From Adineta ricciae (lineage: Eukaryota > Rotifera > Eurotatoria > Adinetida > Adinetidae), in NCBI GenBank assembly GCA_905250025.1, contig CAJNOJ010000265.1, positions 62,001-126,000 of the forward strand: 64,000 nt of DNA. The letters run 5' to 3'. Position 1 is the stretch's first letter. Each line of letters begins with the position of its first letter. The position numbers and the translations under genes are program-made. The notes under the pieces are model-generated. The model was not told the origin of the DNA, ran no database searches, and was given only the letters and a program-made list of their open reading frames with translations. Positions 30,289-42,128 of the stretch are shown here, piece after piece.

Positions 30289-32488
30289 ATGTTCGGACGA
30301 TTTGTTCGAAATTCATCCAATGCACAGAAAGGTAGGATATTAATTCTGCGTGATCATAATAAGAATCGGTCTATTTTAGAGAGAGCAGCAAGTGCTAAAC
30401 CACAGTTCTGTTTAATTCGTTGGTCAGACAAGAGCGGCTTTGATATTGTACTTGAACGACAAGTTCAAGAACCTTCCAACACAATTGAACATTATAAAGC
30501 ATACCAAATTGATTTTAACGGAAAACAACGTAAAGGCGTTGTTCTCCTGAGAGGTAAATATCCACTTACTGACGTTAGTATAGCGAAGAAGTAATGATGT
30601 GATATTTGTAGGATCAAAAGAAGACTGCGAATCATTACTATACAATGTATCAGCACCAGAATCTGAAAGCTCAGCAGAGACAGGTATTTGTATCTTCGAA
30701 TTCATATGTTTTCGAACTGCATTGATATATTGGTTTCCTTTCTAAATAGAAAAACCATTGAAATCTCAATCTAAGCCATCGCGAGAAAGGGGTGGTGCAA
30801 ATGCTTCAGAAATTCTTGCCGATGTCCAACAATCTGGTAAAAATAACGTCAAACGACATGGAACAACATATATTTCTGTACTTTTCAATTCTTTATCTTT
30901 TAGAAGAAAAAGGTAGCAAGCAGGATATGCGTGAAGTTCAAAATCGAGCACTAATGCAAATCTTACAATTGGTATTGGCTAATGCTGTCGGTAGTACTAG
31001 CGGTAATGAAGAGGTACATAGGGTACGATGTGATGCCTGCGGTACGAAACCAATTCAAAGTGATCGCTACAAATGTTTAAATTGTGAGGATATCGATTTA
31101 TGCGGTCCTTGCTTCGAACGTCGTAGAGAGTCAGAGGAGCATAAAAGTGGCCACGCTTTCGCTCATTTCAAATCACCGGGTGAACTTTTTGGGCAAACAG
31201 TCAAAAACGAGGATGTCACATTGTTGAAACTAAAAAAAGCCTATGGCAACGATGTTCACGAATCGATTTCTTGTGATGGATGCAGAGCCGAATCTATTAA
31301 AGGCTTACGATTTAAATGTGATTCGTGTCCGAACTATGACCTTTGTGAACGATGTGCTGAGAACGGTGTCACGACAAAGAACCATGACACTTCCCACTCG
31401 CTCATCCTCATACCACGTCGAGCGATACAGCAGATTCCGGTCGAAGATATCGAACTTGGAAAAGAACTTGGCAGTGGCGCATTTGGTACGTATAACTCGT
31501 TGATTATCTACGACCTCAATATGTACTTCTTTTTTCTTCTCTTTCAGGTGCTGTGTACAAAGGCCGTTGGATATCAAAGAATCGCCCCGTTGCATGTAAA
31601 GTTCTAACAATTCCTCGAACGAATGATGCTGAACGATTGGAAAAAAGTTTTTTGAAAGAAATTGCTGCGTACTCGGAACTTTCCGGTGCTTACATTCTCA
31701 AAACGTATGGCTTTGCTGCTTCTCGACAAGGTCCGAACAAGAAATACATGATCGTCATGGAATACATGTCTCGAGGTAGTCTTGCATCCGTCATTAAAGA
31801 AAAACCTGACCAATTATCCTTACGACGCAAACTTGAGATGGCGAGAAATATCGCGAGCGGTATGCGGAAAATTCACGAGCATCATATGATTCATCGAGAT
31901 ATTCGACCAGATAACATTCTCGTTAATGAAAACTACCTAGCTAAAATCGGTGATATGGGCATAGCAAGACAGGTTGATCCTTTTAATCAACATACTCAAA
32001 TAGGATGTCAACCATATATGCCACCGGAGTTTTATCAGGGTAAATACGATCAGAAACTTGATATTTTTACCTTTGGTTTGACGATAAATGAACTTTTTAC
32101 GGGCACGAAGCATTCGTTTCAACCATTTGTTAATGATAAAATCGCCTTTGCGGAAAAAAGCCCAGTCTTTGACGATCTTATCAGTCGATGTACACTCGAT
32201 GATCCTAAACGACGCCCCTCAGCCATAGAAATCGAAAAAACTTTGGACATATATAGTGCCGGTTTCAATGAAATGGTCCTGAAGAAACATTCTAATTATG
32301 TTCATTTATCTACGAAGGATAAAGACGAAATATTCATTGCATTTTACCATAAATTTCATGAACCAGCAACAGAATTCATTCGTAAGAAATTTCCACGTGA
32401 ATTTCTCGAAGACTCATCGGAAGACGCCGGTGTTCGAGTCGATAAATATGCCGGTGATGGAATACGTATTGAATGTCCCATGCAATGA
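30289..32488 (+). CDS. Protein kinase with two ZZ zinc fingers
   Basis: Five exons: 30289-30553, 30612-30683, 30750-30836, 30904-31485, 31548-32488; 648 residues in phase. Order: an N-terminal domain of about 90 residues (ILILRDHNKNRSILER...KGVVLLRG), a Ser/Glu linker, ZZ finger 1 (RCDACGTKPI...YKCLNC...DLCGPCF), ZZ finger 2 (SCDGCRAESI...FKCDSC...DLCERC), then a tyrosine-kinase-like (TKL) kinase domain. Kinase motifs: GSGAFGAVYKG glycine loop, VACKVL lysine, HRDIRPDN catalytic loop, GDMGIAR in place of DFG, PPEF. ZZ fingers bind N-terminal degrons or histone tails. Catalytic D, K and N are kept, so it is probably active. Confidence 0.85.
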
Positions 32489-32772
32489 GACTTATCTGCT
32501 CCTTTTTTTTAAACAAGTAACTACAATATTCCTTTCCTACACCAACAAAGTTTATTTAGAGATATATTTGCCATTTTTCTGAAATTTTCATCAACACAAA
32601 TAAAACAGATCTCTTGTGAATATCTGAATTCTCATAATGGACGAAGTTTCTCATTATAGTGAGCAGAAAGGATGTGTGATTGATCTGATATAACTTACTT
32701 CTGCTTACTTGATTACTGATTTCCATTTTCACTGTTTTTCTCAGATCTTTTAGATATTCTAACATTAGAACG

Positions 32773-33837
32773 ATGACTTCAGCATTTGCAGTTATGAATC
32801 AATGCGTTTCGTGTCGTAAGACTGACGGTATATCACCATGCGATGGATGTAGAAAATCCTTCTGTAATCATCATATTGCTGAACATCGACAACAGCTGAA
32901 AAATCAATTGGATACTCTCATTCAAGAACATGACCGTCTCCGACAAGATGTTAACGGCCGTTCAATTCATCATTCGGTTTACGACCAGATCGACAAATGG
33001 GAAAAACAAGCTATTGCTAGGATTCAAGCAGTAGCTCAAAAGACTCGAGAAGATTTACAACAGACTTTGCAAAAATCTAATGAACAATTGACAAGCGTAT
33101 CTCAAGGGATGACAACTAGATTGCGCAGTGTACGTGCAGACGACAAGTTCACCGAAATTGAATTAGATCGATGGACAAAACAACTAAATGCCCTGAAATC
33201 GCATATGAAATTTGAGGCAAATATTTACGTCCCTGAAGAAAGTACTTCTGCTATTCATTTCATTAGAATAAAACAAAATGATACTGACAAGACTTCTACA
33301 GCGAGTGCAAGAGCGTCAACATCGAACCATCGAGAACGATTCGCAGATATCAATGGTCTAGCAAAACTAGAAGATGGAGGTGCTTGTGTAAGGCATACAG
33401 ATGCAGACTCAAAATTTATTTATACGCGTGGTGAACGTTTATATTCAGAAGGTCGGCATGTGGTGAGATTTCGTATTGAAAATGGTTCTGCATCTTACAA
33501 CGTTTTTATCGGTATTTGTTCCTCTAACGTTGGTTTTCGACAAATTATATACAACCTGGCGGTTGTGGCTGGTTGGTTTAGCAATAGTGAAGTATGGGTA
33601 CATGGGAAAAGTAAAACTAATTCAAAAGTGAAAGAAGCCGAACAAGATGATTTGAGAGCGAACGATGTTTTACAACTGACAATCGATTGTGATAGGAAAC
33701 AGTTGGAATTATTTCATGAACGAACGAATAAGAATCAAATTCTCAATGTTAATCTAGAGAAAGCACCTCTTCCATGGCATGTTCTTCTAGCACTGCGTCG
33801 TCAAAATGATTGCGTACGAATCTTGTCGGATACTTAA
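32773..33837 (+). CDS. B-box-like zinc finger, coiled coil and SPRY-like protein
   Basis: A 354-residue intronless protein. Residues 11-38 form a B-box-like zinc site (CVSCRKTDGISPCDGCRKSFCNHH). A coiled coil follows (QLDTLIQEHDRLRQDV, QIDKWEKQAIARIQAVAQKT). The C-terminal 170 residues look like a SPRY/B30.2-type beta-sandwich: HVVRFRIENGSASYNVFIGI, VVAGWFSNSEVWVHG, LQLTIDCDRKQLELFHERT and APLPWHVLLALR. This is TRIM-like without a RING, so it is more likely an adaptor than a ubiquitin ligase. A reduced paralogue lies at 4370-5113. The gene sits 285 bp after the kinase. The SPRY call is moderate. Confidence 0.75.
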   Translation: MTSAFAVMNQCVSCRKTDGISPCDGCRKSFCNHHIAEHRQQLKNQLDTLIQEHDRLRQDVNGRSIHHSVYDQIDKWEKQAIARIQAVAQKTREDLQQTLQKSNEQLTSVSQGMTTRLRSVRADDKFTEIELDRWTKQLNALKSHMKFEANIYVPEESTSAIHFIRIKQNDTDKTSTASARASTSNHRERFADINGLAKLEDGGACVRHTDADSKFIYTRGERLYSEGRHVVRFRIENGSASYNVFIGICSSNVGFRQIIYNLAVVAGWFSNSEVWVHGKSKTNSKVKEAEQDDLRANDVLQLTIDCDRKQLELFHERTNKNQILNVNLEKAPLPWHVLLALRRQNDCVRILSDT

Positions 33838-33946
33838 ATCGATATATTCAATCGATTCTTAAAGATTAGTAGACTTTCTCCAATGCTTTAAGTTCAAATA
33901 AACAAAACAGTTTCTTTTCAAGTTTAAACATACATTTATGTGTATA

Positions 33947-34948
33947 TTAAGGAGTATATGGGGTTACTTTTATGTTTTTGTCTTTGTTTTGTATCTTCCC
34001 CAACTCACCATTTGCAATCGGTGCAATCTGAATCGGGTTTCGAGTGAATATCTGTTTGATATTTCTCCGAAATGTCGACGAAGCCAATAAATATACATAA
34101 AACGTTATCGCATGAGTGCTGAAACCAACCAAGACACAAATTGTGTTTACTAAATTCTCCTGTGCACTACGTAGGGCACTTTTCGGTATCGAACTACTTG
34201 ATACAGTATAAATCTGCCAAACCATATTCGGAATTGATGTGAGAAGTATCCCAATACTTTGTGCGATTAACATTCGAGTAACCTGATCGTACAAACGAAC
34301 ACCACCACGTAGGTACGTCGCTAGTTGTTGTCCTAAATTTTGCCATGTTAAAAAACAGAAAACCGATAAGACACTCAATGGTAAGATACTATAATGAAAT
34401 AGATTGAAATACGGTGCGAAGTGAGAAAAAAATGGATCAACAATTGTACAAGACATTGGTGTAGGTGATGTATAGTAGATTGCATAGGTTGAAAATACAC
34501 CTGACCAAAAACAGATCGAGATTAGTATAGCCCAACGCGCCCGTTTCATTGTTATCCATCTATGACGATTTACATTATGACAAGAGAGGAAATATCGATC
34601 GGCGGCTGCTAAACATACGCATGTTAATGAAACTGCACCACCAACAGTTCGAACCATCCACCGAATTTTACATAGAACAACAGAAGTATAGACCGGATCG
34701 ACACCTGAAAAGCCGCGAACAACACGAGTAAGAAGACCGGTCGTTAGAACGACTTGACTACCAAGGAATGAAGCAAGTAGAAATAATGAACTAGCTAACG
34801 TTTTTAAACTTTCCAGACGAGTAAATAAGACAACATTAGTGAGATTTCCAAAAGTACCAAGTACAAATATAGTTAAACCAACGTATCCAAAAAGATATTC
34901 GGCGATATTGAGTAATTGAACAGTGTCATTTCGAGCAGTTGCACTCAT
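33947..34948 (-). CDS. Intronless rhodopsin-class GPCR with DRY motif
   Basis: A 333-residue receptor. The start is the ATG at 34948 (MSATARNDTVQLL); the longer frame begins with GTG. TM1 ends VLGTFGNLTNVVLF. Cysteines VVLCKIRW (TM3) and MSCTIVDP (loop 2) fit the class disulfide. The TM3 end AAADRYFLSC keeps a full DRY. The tail FRRNIKQIFTRNP is basic and then polar with KNKDKNIK-like runs. It is the most canonical of the five GPCRs here. Ligand unknown; an FMRFamide-like peptide is a guess from receptor type. Confidence 0.87.
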   Translation of the reverse strand: MSATARNDTVQLLNIAEYLFGYVGLTIFVLGTFGNLTNVVLFTRLESLKTLASSLFLLASFLGSQVVLTTGLLTRVVRGFSGVDPVYTSVVLCKIRWMVRTVGGAVSLTCVCLAAADRYFLSCHNVNRHRWITMKRARWAILISICFWSGVFSTYAIYYTSPTPMSCTIVDPFFSHFAPYFNLFHYSILPLSVLSVFCFLTWQNLGQQLATYLRGGVRLYDQVTRMLIAQSIGILLTSIPNMVWQIYTVSSSSIPKSALRSAQENLVNTICVLVGFSTHAITFYVYLLASSTFRRNIKQIFTRNPIQIAPIANGELGKIQNKDKNIKVTPYTP

Positions 34949-36719
34949 TATAATTCTTTGAGAAATACAATATTCTTGGAAAAAGAGAAAGTAATGTTTG
35001 TACGTTATTAATTTTCGAAGGGTTAGAAGCAATCTCACGAAGAAGCATTCATGCGATTAAGTCTCTCTTAGTGGCTAAACAGAAAAATGAACTAGATCAT
35101 AATGAACGCGTGTTTATCTTTTCATTCTCTAGATTTTAATTAGAAAAAGGAGGTAATCACGACGGAGTGCTTTCGGGATCGTACAGAACATTCTAGAAAA
35201 TGTTTCGCAGATGATACGTGTTTAAAATTAATTGCCGCTGCTTCCAGAATTCTTTCTGTCTGTCTCGACTTATTTGCAGCAGAGAAAACTGAAAATATGC
35301 AAAAAAGAAAGAGTCTCTCATCTCTTAGGTTAATGACAAATCTCACTCATTGTCTAGGACGGAAGAGAAAATACAACTAATGGCTTTTCCCCGGATGATA
35401 TCATTGAAATTAATTAATGTGAGGAAAAATGTTATCTGTCAGATAAAAATGAACTTTTGTAACAAAGGTTAAAGTATCTTTTTCCGTCGATGTTGATATG
35501 AAAAGGATTACAAAGCTCATGCTTGAGTGCTCTGATAAATTGTTTGTAGCGAATAACTTCTTTCACTTTCGTATTTGTACCGGATATTGCAGAAATGATA
35601 TGAATATCAAGATCGGAAAATGAGAGGACATGTTGAGAAATGGGTGGAACAGGATGTGGATGATGAAAATTTCTACTCATTTCTTCCTCAACTGATTAAC
35701 TGAGCTTATAATGAAACAGACGAGACAAGATGAATATCACTGTTTTACTTCTGAAGCTTAAAAATATCATTGCAATAAGTACTTTTAGCTTTATCTATTT
35801 AGAAATCAAATTTAGTACTGAATTATTTTCTGTGCTTTGAGGGCCATTTAGAGATGAAATCTTCTTATGACGCATTGAATTTGTCTTTACTGTGTAATTT
35901 TTTCCTCAAAAAACAAAGAATAATTTGGATAATAATAAACAAATATTTTCTAAATTCATATACATACACGTTTGAAAGAAAAGTCAACGCTGTCAAGATT
36001 CAAAACAAGCTGATTTGATAGATTAACCTATTTCAATAAAAAAAAGAATCTGTGTCATGTGTATATTTCATCAATCTTTAAATGTGATATTGATTTAAGT
36101 CACAAGAATCGGGTGTGCATTGGATGAAAAGTTTTTCTTTTGCAGAAATTCTCATTGATCTCATCGCAATTATCGCGCGAATGGTACGAAATAGCTGAAA
36201 TGATTTTCATTGCTTAACAGTAAATACTGTCGCGATCATCTTTCTTCATTCAAGGGCGAATGCATAATGTCATTTATCAGGTACGACACATTGGGTAGTT
36301 ATGCGAAAACAATTAAGTGTAAATACGCCTGTTAATATGTGAGGAACATGGTTTTTCTAACAAATTTTTTTTTGAAATGCACGACCTGTTTTAAAAACAG
36401 TTTGAGATTGTTGAATCTTCTAATCGATTTGTTTCGTTGATTAGATTTATCCAGAACTTATTCTGCAGCATAAATATCAGACAAATGAAAACTGCAGACG
36501 CAAAAAATAACAACAAAGTATGCTTTTCAGAATATTCTCCAAGAAATCGCATTGAGAGAATGTATGTGGTTCTGCGATATTGAACATTCGCAAACCGGTT
36601 CTATCGATTCCAATATTTTGTCTAGTCACCCTTTCATATATTTCTGGAATTCCGTAAGGGAACCATCCCCATTTCCTTCACTCTCACTTACTGTCTTATG
36701 AAGTAGTGGAATTCTACGA
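34949..36719. other. Long intergenic region
   Basis: About 1.8 kb holding only one weak small ORF (35432-35680, listed separately). The rest is AT-rich with no coding or repeat signal I can support. Confidence 0.45.
35432..35680 (-). CDS. Hypothetical 82-residue protein, weak
   Basis: An ATG-started ORF (MSRNFHHPHPVPPISQHVLS...) of 82 codons with balanced composition and no hydrophobic segment. It has no recognised motif, no flanking exon and no homologue that I recall. It is recorded because it is the only ATG ORF of this size in a 1.8-kb gap. Confidence 0.25.
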   Translation of the reverse strand: MSRNFHHPHPVPPISQHVLSFSDLDIHIISAISGTNTKVKEVIRYKQFIRALKHELCNPFHINIDGKRYFNLCYKSSFLSDR

Positions 36720-38050
36720 ATGAAATTGGTTCGCAAGTGTTCGACATTACGGAATAGAATGTCTGCTTCTTATTTGTTCATTTCAGTTTTTGTCTACAAT
36801 CACTGCGAGATTATCAACATTGTTTGTGTACACTTGGCTGACCGAGAAAACCTACCGATGGATCACAGCATGTGCTGTTGGTATTATTCTGATCGTATCA
36901 GTAATCACTATTCCCTCAGTAATTACATCGATAAACAAGGAAACCAACACACCAACAATAATCACTACGACGACTAGTCCAGCGCAAGGTATCACCCTCC
37001 ATAGATCAGTGAAATATTCATACATTTGTTTATTGCGCAGATTCATGTCCAACACAAAAAGTGTTTTTTAACCTTATCGATTTGTCATACACAGTAGCTC
37101 TCGACATTAATAACGATAGCAAATTAGATTTCATCGTTGGACGAGAGAACAAAATGAATTTTATGATTCTATTCAATACTGACAATAGTACATTCCACAA
37201 TCCTCAATTGTATGACCTGAATTTCACAATAAGTTTCTTAATGGAGATCAATTTCAACAAGGATAATCAACTCGATATTTTAGCCGTTTACATACCAACC
37301 GGCCAGCTATATATTTTGATCAACAATGCAAATGGCACGTTTAGTTTTTTCATGACCATTGAATTGCTTTCAATTATCACAACAATAAGAGTAGCTGATA
37401 TCAACAACAATGGCATTGATGACATTGTTGCTATATCAAAAGAATATATTAAAATACTTATCAACATTGGCAACGATACATTCGTGAATGTAGCACAATT
37501 TAAGCTCGATTTCTCAGTTCATTTGATCGAAGTACATGATATAGATGCGGATGACTATCCTGATATTATTCTTATTGATTCTAATCAGAAGATGATCGTT
37601 CTTTTCAATATGAACAATGGAAGTTTCCAGCAGATAAGATATTTCCTTAGTATTGTAAACCGTCATACCATTATAATTGATGCTAATAATGATAATAGAA
37701 AGGACATTTTGATGTTTGGTAAAGCTGTCAAAGATTATCTTCTGTCGTTTAATACGAATCCGAGGAGTTTCACTTATCCAATACTGTATCCGATTGATTT
37801 GATCTACAGTTTTTCAGTAGTAAGTGATATGAACGATGACGATAGAACGGATATTATCTGGGCAAACAGTGACAATCATCAAATCGGTGTCATTTACAAC
37901 GAAGAGAGTGGACATTTCATTAACAAAGTTTTATTTCACAATATTCAAGATCCAAGAATATTGTTAATAGCTGATATCAATAATGATCATCGAAAAGACA
38001 TTGTGGTTTTATGTAAAAGACATCTTGAAATACTATTTATATCTTGCTAA
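36720..38050 (+). CDS. Type II membrane FG-GAP/VCBS repeat protein 1
   Basis: Exons 36720-36728, 36787-36988 and 37041-38050 give 406 residues. The first exon is only 9 nt (MKL) and is the least certain part. The plan is: short cytoplasmic N terminus, TM helix (WITACAVGIILIVSVITIPS), Thr-rich stalk (TNTPTIITTTTSPAQ), phase-1 intron, then an ectodomain of about six FG-GAP-type units. Each unit has a calcium-loop-like Asp/Asn motif: DINNDSKLDFIV, DINNNGIDDIV, DIDADDYPDIIL, DMNDDDRTDIIW, DINNDHRKDIVV. Such repeats build integrin-alpha-like beta-propellers. It is probably a surface adhesion or recognition protein and the first of three tandem paralogues. Confidence 0.82.
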
Positions 38051-38541
38051 TAGAGATGAATATAAAGAATAAAAAAGCTCGACTCGATGAACGCATCTAC
38101 CTACGGGACACAGTTTAAAAAAAAAGACCATTGCATTACCGGTTCTTAGTTGACGTAATAAGCACTCAGTACACAGCAACGGTTATATTTATCTTTCATC
38201 TATCGACTTTCGACGATAAACAACCTGTTAGTAAGTACGTGTTAAGCACAATTGACGTTTACCGCCTAAAAAAGCTTCTTGTGCTACGAAACTTTTCCCG
38301 CCTAGCGGTTCCTTCTTCAAATGAATGACGTGAACACTGAGACATACATAAATAGTATTTGCTAAATATAGCGCAGCTCCTGAAAACTACATATATATGG
38401 CATATGCGCGCCCACAGTGTATTTCCTGGTGATTGAAATAAATACCAAAGGAAAAAAAGACATTTGACTGCATTTTCTTTCTAGAGAAGCGAACGATAAC
38501 TTACGTGCTGATTCTCTCTTGATCTACTACTGCTGATTAAT
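38051..38541. other. Spacer between FG-GAP genes 1 and 2
   Basis: No supported ORF. It holds the 3' flank of the first gene and the promoter of the second. Confidence 0.5.
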
Positions 38542-39959
38542 ATGAGCATCCAGTCGGTATCACATGATAATTTAAGTGTAAGGCTTAAGAATATCTATGG
38601 AAAAGCAATTCCATTTTTCAATTCAATTTTCGTTTAGAATTCCTCCGCGTTTGGCGATTTCACCGACGTGATCGGCGAACTAACACCAGAACAACAAGCA
38701 GAAAACCAAAGAAGACGACGCAAACGAATTATATGTTTGACGCTGATAGTATTTACGATTGTTTTAGTCACTATCACTCCTGTGATCTATATCTGTTTGG
38801 TGAATCCAACTTCAACAACATTAGTTTCATTGGCAACTACACCAGTGACACCAGCAATGAGAAACTTAAGTAAAATTTCAATGATATCTTTCTCTAAACA
38901 CGACTCTTTCGTTTAGATCATTGCACAGCAACTTCGAAAAATGTTGTTTACTATAATTCATCAGCGCAGTTGACGACGATGTTAACTGCTGATGTAAATG
39001 AAGATCATAAAGTGGACATCATTGCTGGAAACAGCATCGGCAAAGGAAATCTTTTGATCTTTTTCAATGTCGACGATAATCAATTCACTAAACCAACAAT
39101 TTATCACACTGATATTCAACCAATGTTCATAACCATCGGCGACCTAAATTACGACGATAGATTTGATATTGTTCTTACAAATAATCAATCTAAGAGCGTA
39201 CAAATTTTCTTCAATATGGGCTACGGTAAATTCGATAAGCAATCGATAATTTCCACCAGTATAACCATCGACGGCATCACAATAGTCGACGTTAATCTAG
39301 ATAAGAAACTTGATATCGTTATTACAAACAAACGCACGAATTCCGTGGTTATGATCATCAATGATGATGATAATATGTTTCGACACCAGATAACATATTC
39401 AATCGGATTAAATACCGAATTACTTTCCATAGTTGATATAGATCACGATGGAATGATTGATTTTCTTCTCAGAGAACAAATTGATAATGTCAGTCATGTT
39501 TTCGTACGATTCAATGCGGCGAACGGAACTTTTATTAATCAAACAACTTATATTCAAAATGATAATATACAATCGCTTCGAACTGTCGACATGAACGCTG
39601 ACGATCAAATTGATCTTGTATCAACGGAACGCTCGCCTGAGATCAACGTATACATGAATTCAGGTAATGGTTCGTTCAATCAACCAATAAAACTTTCAAC
39701 AACATCAACTGAGAATACTTTATCAATTGCCGATATAAACAAAGATAAAAAACTGGATCTTATACTTTCATCACAAATTACTAATCAAATCAGTATTCAT
39801 ATGAACGAAATCAATGGAACGTTTGTTAAACAGATGACTATTCCTGTTACGTTTCATCCGCTATGTACAACTTCAATTGATGGTAATAATCACAATCAAA
39901 CAGGATTAATTGTTTTAGGCGATCAAACAATTGAATTATTGTCGATAAATTGTATATAG
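38542..39959 (+). CDS. Type II membrane FG-GAP/VCBS repeat protein 2
   Basis: Exons 38542-38577, 38638-38869 and 38917-39959 give 436 residues. Cytoplasmic part MSIQSVSHDNLS plus GELTPEQQAENQRRRRKR (basic stop-transfer), TM helix IICLTLIVFTIVLVTITPVI, short Thr-rich stalk, phase-1 intron, then the ectodomain starting NHCTATSKNVVYY. Calcium-loop units include DVNEDHKVDIIA, DLNYDDRFDIVL, DVNLDKKLDIVI, DIDHDGMIDFLL, DMNADDQIDLVS and DINKDKKLDLIL. Several N-glycosylation sequons are present. It is a tandem paralogue of the genes on either side and keeps the same intron before the ectodomain. Ligand unknown. Confidence 0.87.
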
Positions 39960-40516
39960 TTCCAAATACGTTGATTTTTCTGTAGATAATTACTCTTCTC
40001 TCTCAGTTATTTTTTATATAAAAATTGAAATAAATCTCATTCTTAACTACCGCTAAACAGATAAAGAATAACATATCACTAACTCCCGCGTCATAGCAAC
40101 ATTGTTGAGCGGTATTATCATTTGTTGTTTCACTGATGAATGATAAATAAGATTTCCATTTGATAAGATTAGTATTTCGTATTTATATTTGAATAAAATC
40201 GTATTATGTGCGTCGCGAATAGAGTGAAGTCTCGTGTTGCTATAGTTATGTTGATGAATCCATCCTATATTGTATTTAGATAGGCAAAGTAAGGATGTGG
40301 ACAAAAAGAATTAATCGTCTTGTTATCTGAAATTGATAATAAATATTTTTTTAACGTGGAAATTTTGAAATGACGACTGACGAAAGTCAAATGCAAATAG
40401 CCTTATATAAGTATATAATCACCTGTTTTTCAATACGAGCCGACGATACGAGTCCATACCGTAGACATTTCTTCTTCAAATCTTTGCTTGAAAACTATCA
40501 TCGCTCCTGAGAAACT
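39960..40516. other. Spacer between FG-GAP genes 2 and 3
   Basis: No supported ORF. A TATA-like stretch at 40402-40418 lies about 100 bp before the next ATG. Confidence 0.5.
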
Positions 40517-42128
40517 ATGCGAAAACGCGTCGTTATTCCAATTGCTGTTGCTGCTGTAGTCATCATTGCTGTTACTGTTACATTATCGGTGGTGCTAACA
40601 AGAAAAAAGGATAACTCAGAAAGCACGTCCCCTTCGGGAATGTTATCGACACCAGAATCTACTACTACTACCACAAAAAGAATATCTGCTGCAACTGTTA
40701 GGACGACGACAACAACAACAACACTTGCTAGAATTACAACAACGCCTGCTCGAACTACAACTACAACAACGCCTGCTCGAATTACAACTACAACAACGCC
40801 TGATCGAACTACGACTACATCAACAGATGCGGTAGCAACAGACACAGCAACGACGACATCGATATCTATTACGGAAATCGGAACAGCACCAGGTAAGATA
40901 CATTTAGCATTGATGTAGAGTATGATTCAGTAGGACAGGAAACAAATTGTTAGGCTTTTCCATCATTTTTCAAAAAGTAAACTGAATGACTTTCGTCACA
41001 TCACTCATATTCTGCTGCTAAAAGTCGACACAATATCTGTTGATAAAGTTTTTCTTATAAAATAAATTCTCCATTCTAGCATTTTGCCTTCAACAAGTAT
41101 TTTCTTACGCAAATTACTCTTTACTTAACTTCCAAACGTCTCTAGTGGTTACTGATATAAATGGCGATAACTATGATGACATCATTGTGTCCAATGTTAT
41201 CGGAAACAGCATTGCAGTTTTTATGAACATGGGTGGTGGCGTCTTCTCGAATGAGACTGTTTACAGCACTACTGTTGCGCCAGGTTCATTGATCGTGGAT
41301 GATATCAATAACGATCAATATCTGGACATCATTATTGTAGATTCATTTAACAACGAAGTCGAACTACATCTTGGTGAAGCTGATGGTGGTTTTTCATCTG
41401 GGCAAATTGTATCGATTCGCTCACGTCCGAATGATGTCATAGTCGCTACCGTTTTGAATAGCAATAACAAAGAAATGATCGTCATTTATGACAACCATAA
41501 CGTAACTGATATTTACTATAGTAGTGGCATGAGTACATTCTCCAATTATACAACATTTCTCACTGGTGATGACACTCTTCGTATTCAAGCGGTCGATATA
41601 ACTAATGATGCGAAAGTAGATCTTGTTATTACTCATACAACGGGTACTATTGGCGTGCTGGTGAATAATGGTGACGATACTTTCACATATGAGACTCTTT
41701 TCAAAGCTAGCATTACTCCACGGGATTTTCAAGTTGCTGACATGAACAATGATGGTCAACCTGACATGATCTATACAGATTATTCAGATGGTTATTATAT
41801 TTTATACAATCGAGGTTATGGTTCGCGACCGCAAGAACTTTGGTACAGTGTCAATGCTAAGATAAACTCTTTCAATGTCACAGATATGAACAATGACAAC
41901 AGATTGGATATTATATTAGTACATAGTGATGATCGAACAGTTGGCATTGAATATAATCAAGGAAATGAACGATTTGTTTATCAACCTATTCAACTTCAAT
42001 TGCTCTCGCTGAATGATTCTACTCCGATAGCTCGTGCAACAGCAGTTGATATTGATAACGATCGCAACAAAGAACTTATTGTGATGAGTGACAAAGAAAT
42101 TATCATATATTCCTTAAAATGCCAATAA
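40517..42128 (+). CDS. Type II membrane FG-GAP/VCBS repeat protein 3
   Basis: Exons 40517-40892 and 41080-42128 (187-nt intron, longer than most here) give 474 residues. It starts MRKRVVIPIAVAAVVIIAVT, so the TM helix is at the very N terminus. The Thr-rich stalk is the longest of the three (about 80 residues), built from ACA/ACG/ACT codon runs with a repeated TTTTTPAR-like unit. After the phase-1 intron comes AFCLQQVFSYANYS and FG-GAP units: DINGDNYDDIIV, DINNDQYLDIII, DITNDAKVDLVI, DMNNDGQPDMIY, DMNNDNRLDIIL and DIDNDRNKELIV. Likely a surface protein whose stalk length varies between alleles. Confidence 0.87.

Noticed and set aside
40498-40845. Minus-strand Val-rich ORF
   Set aside because: Antisense shadow of the Thr-rich stalk of FG-GAP protein 3.
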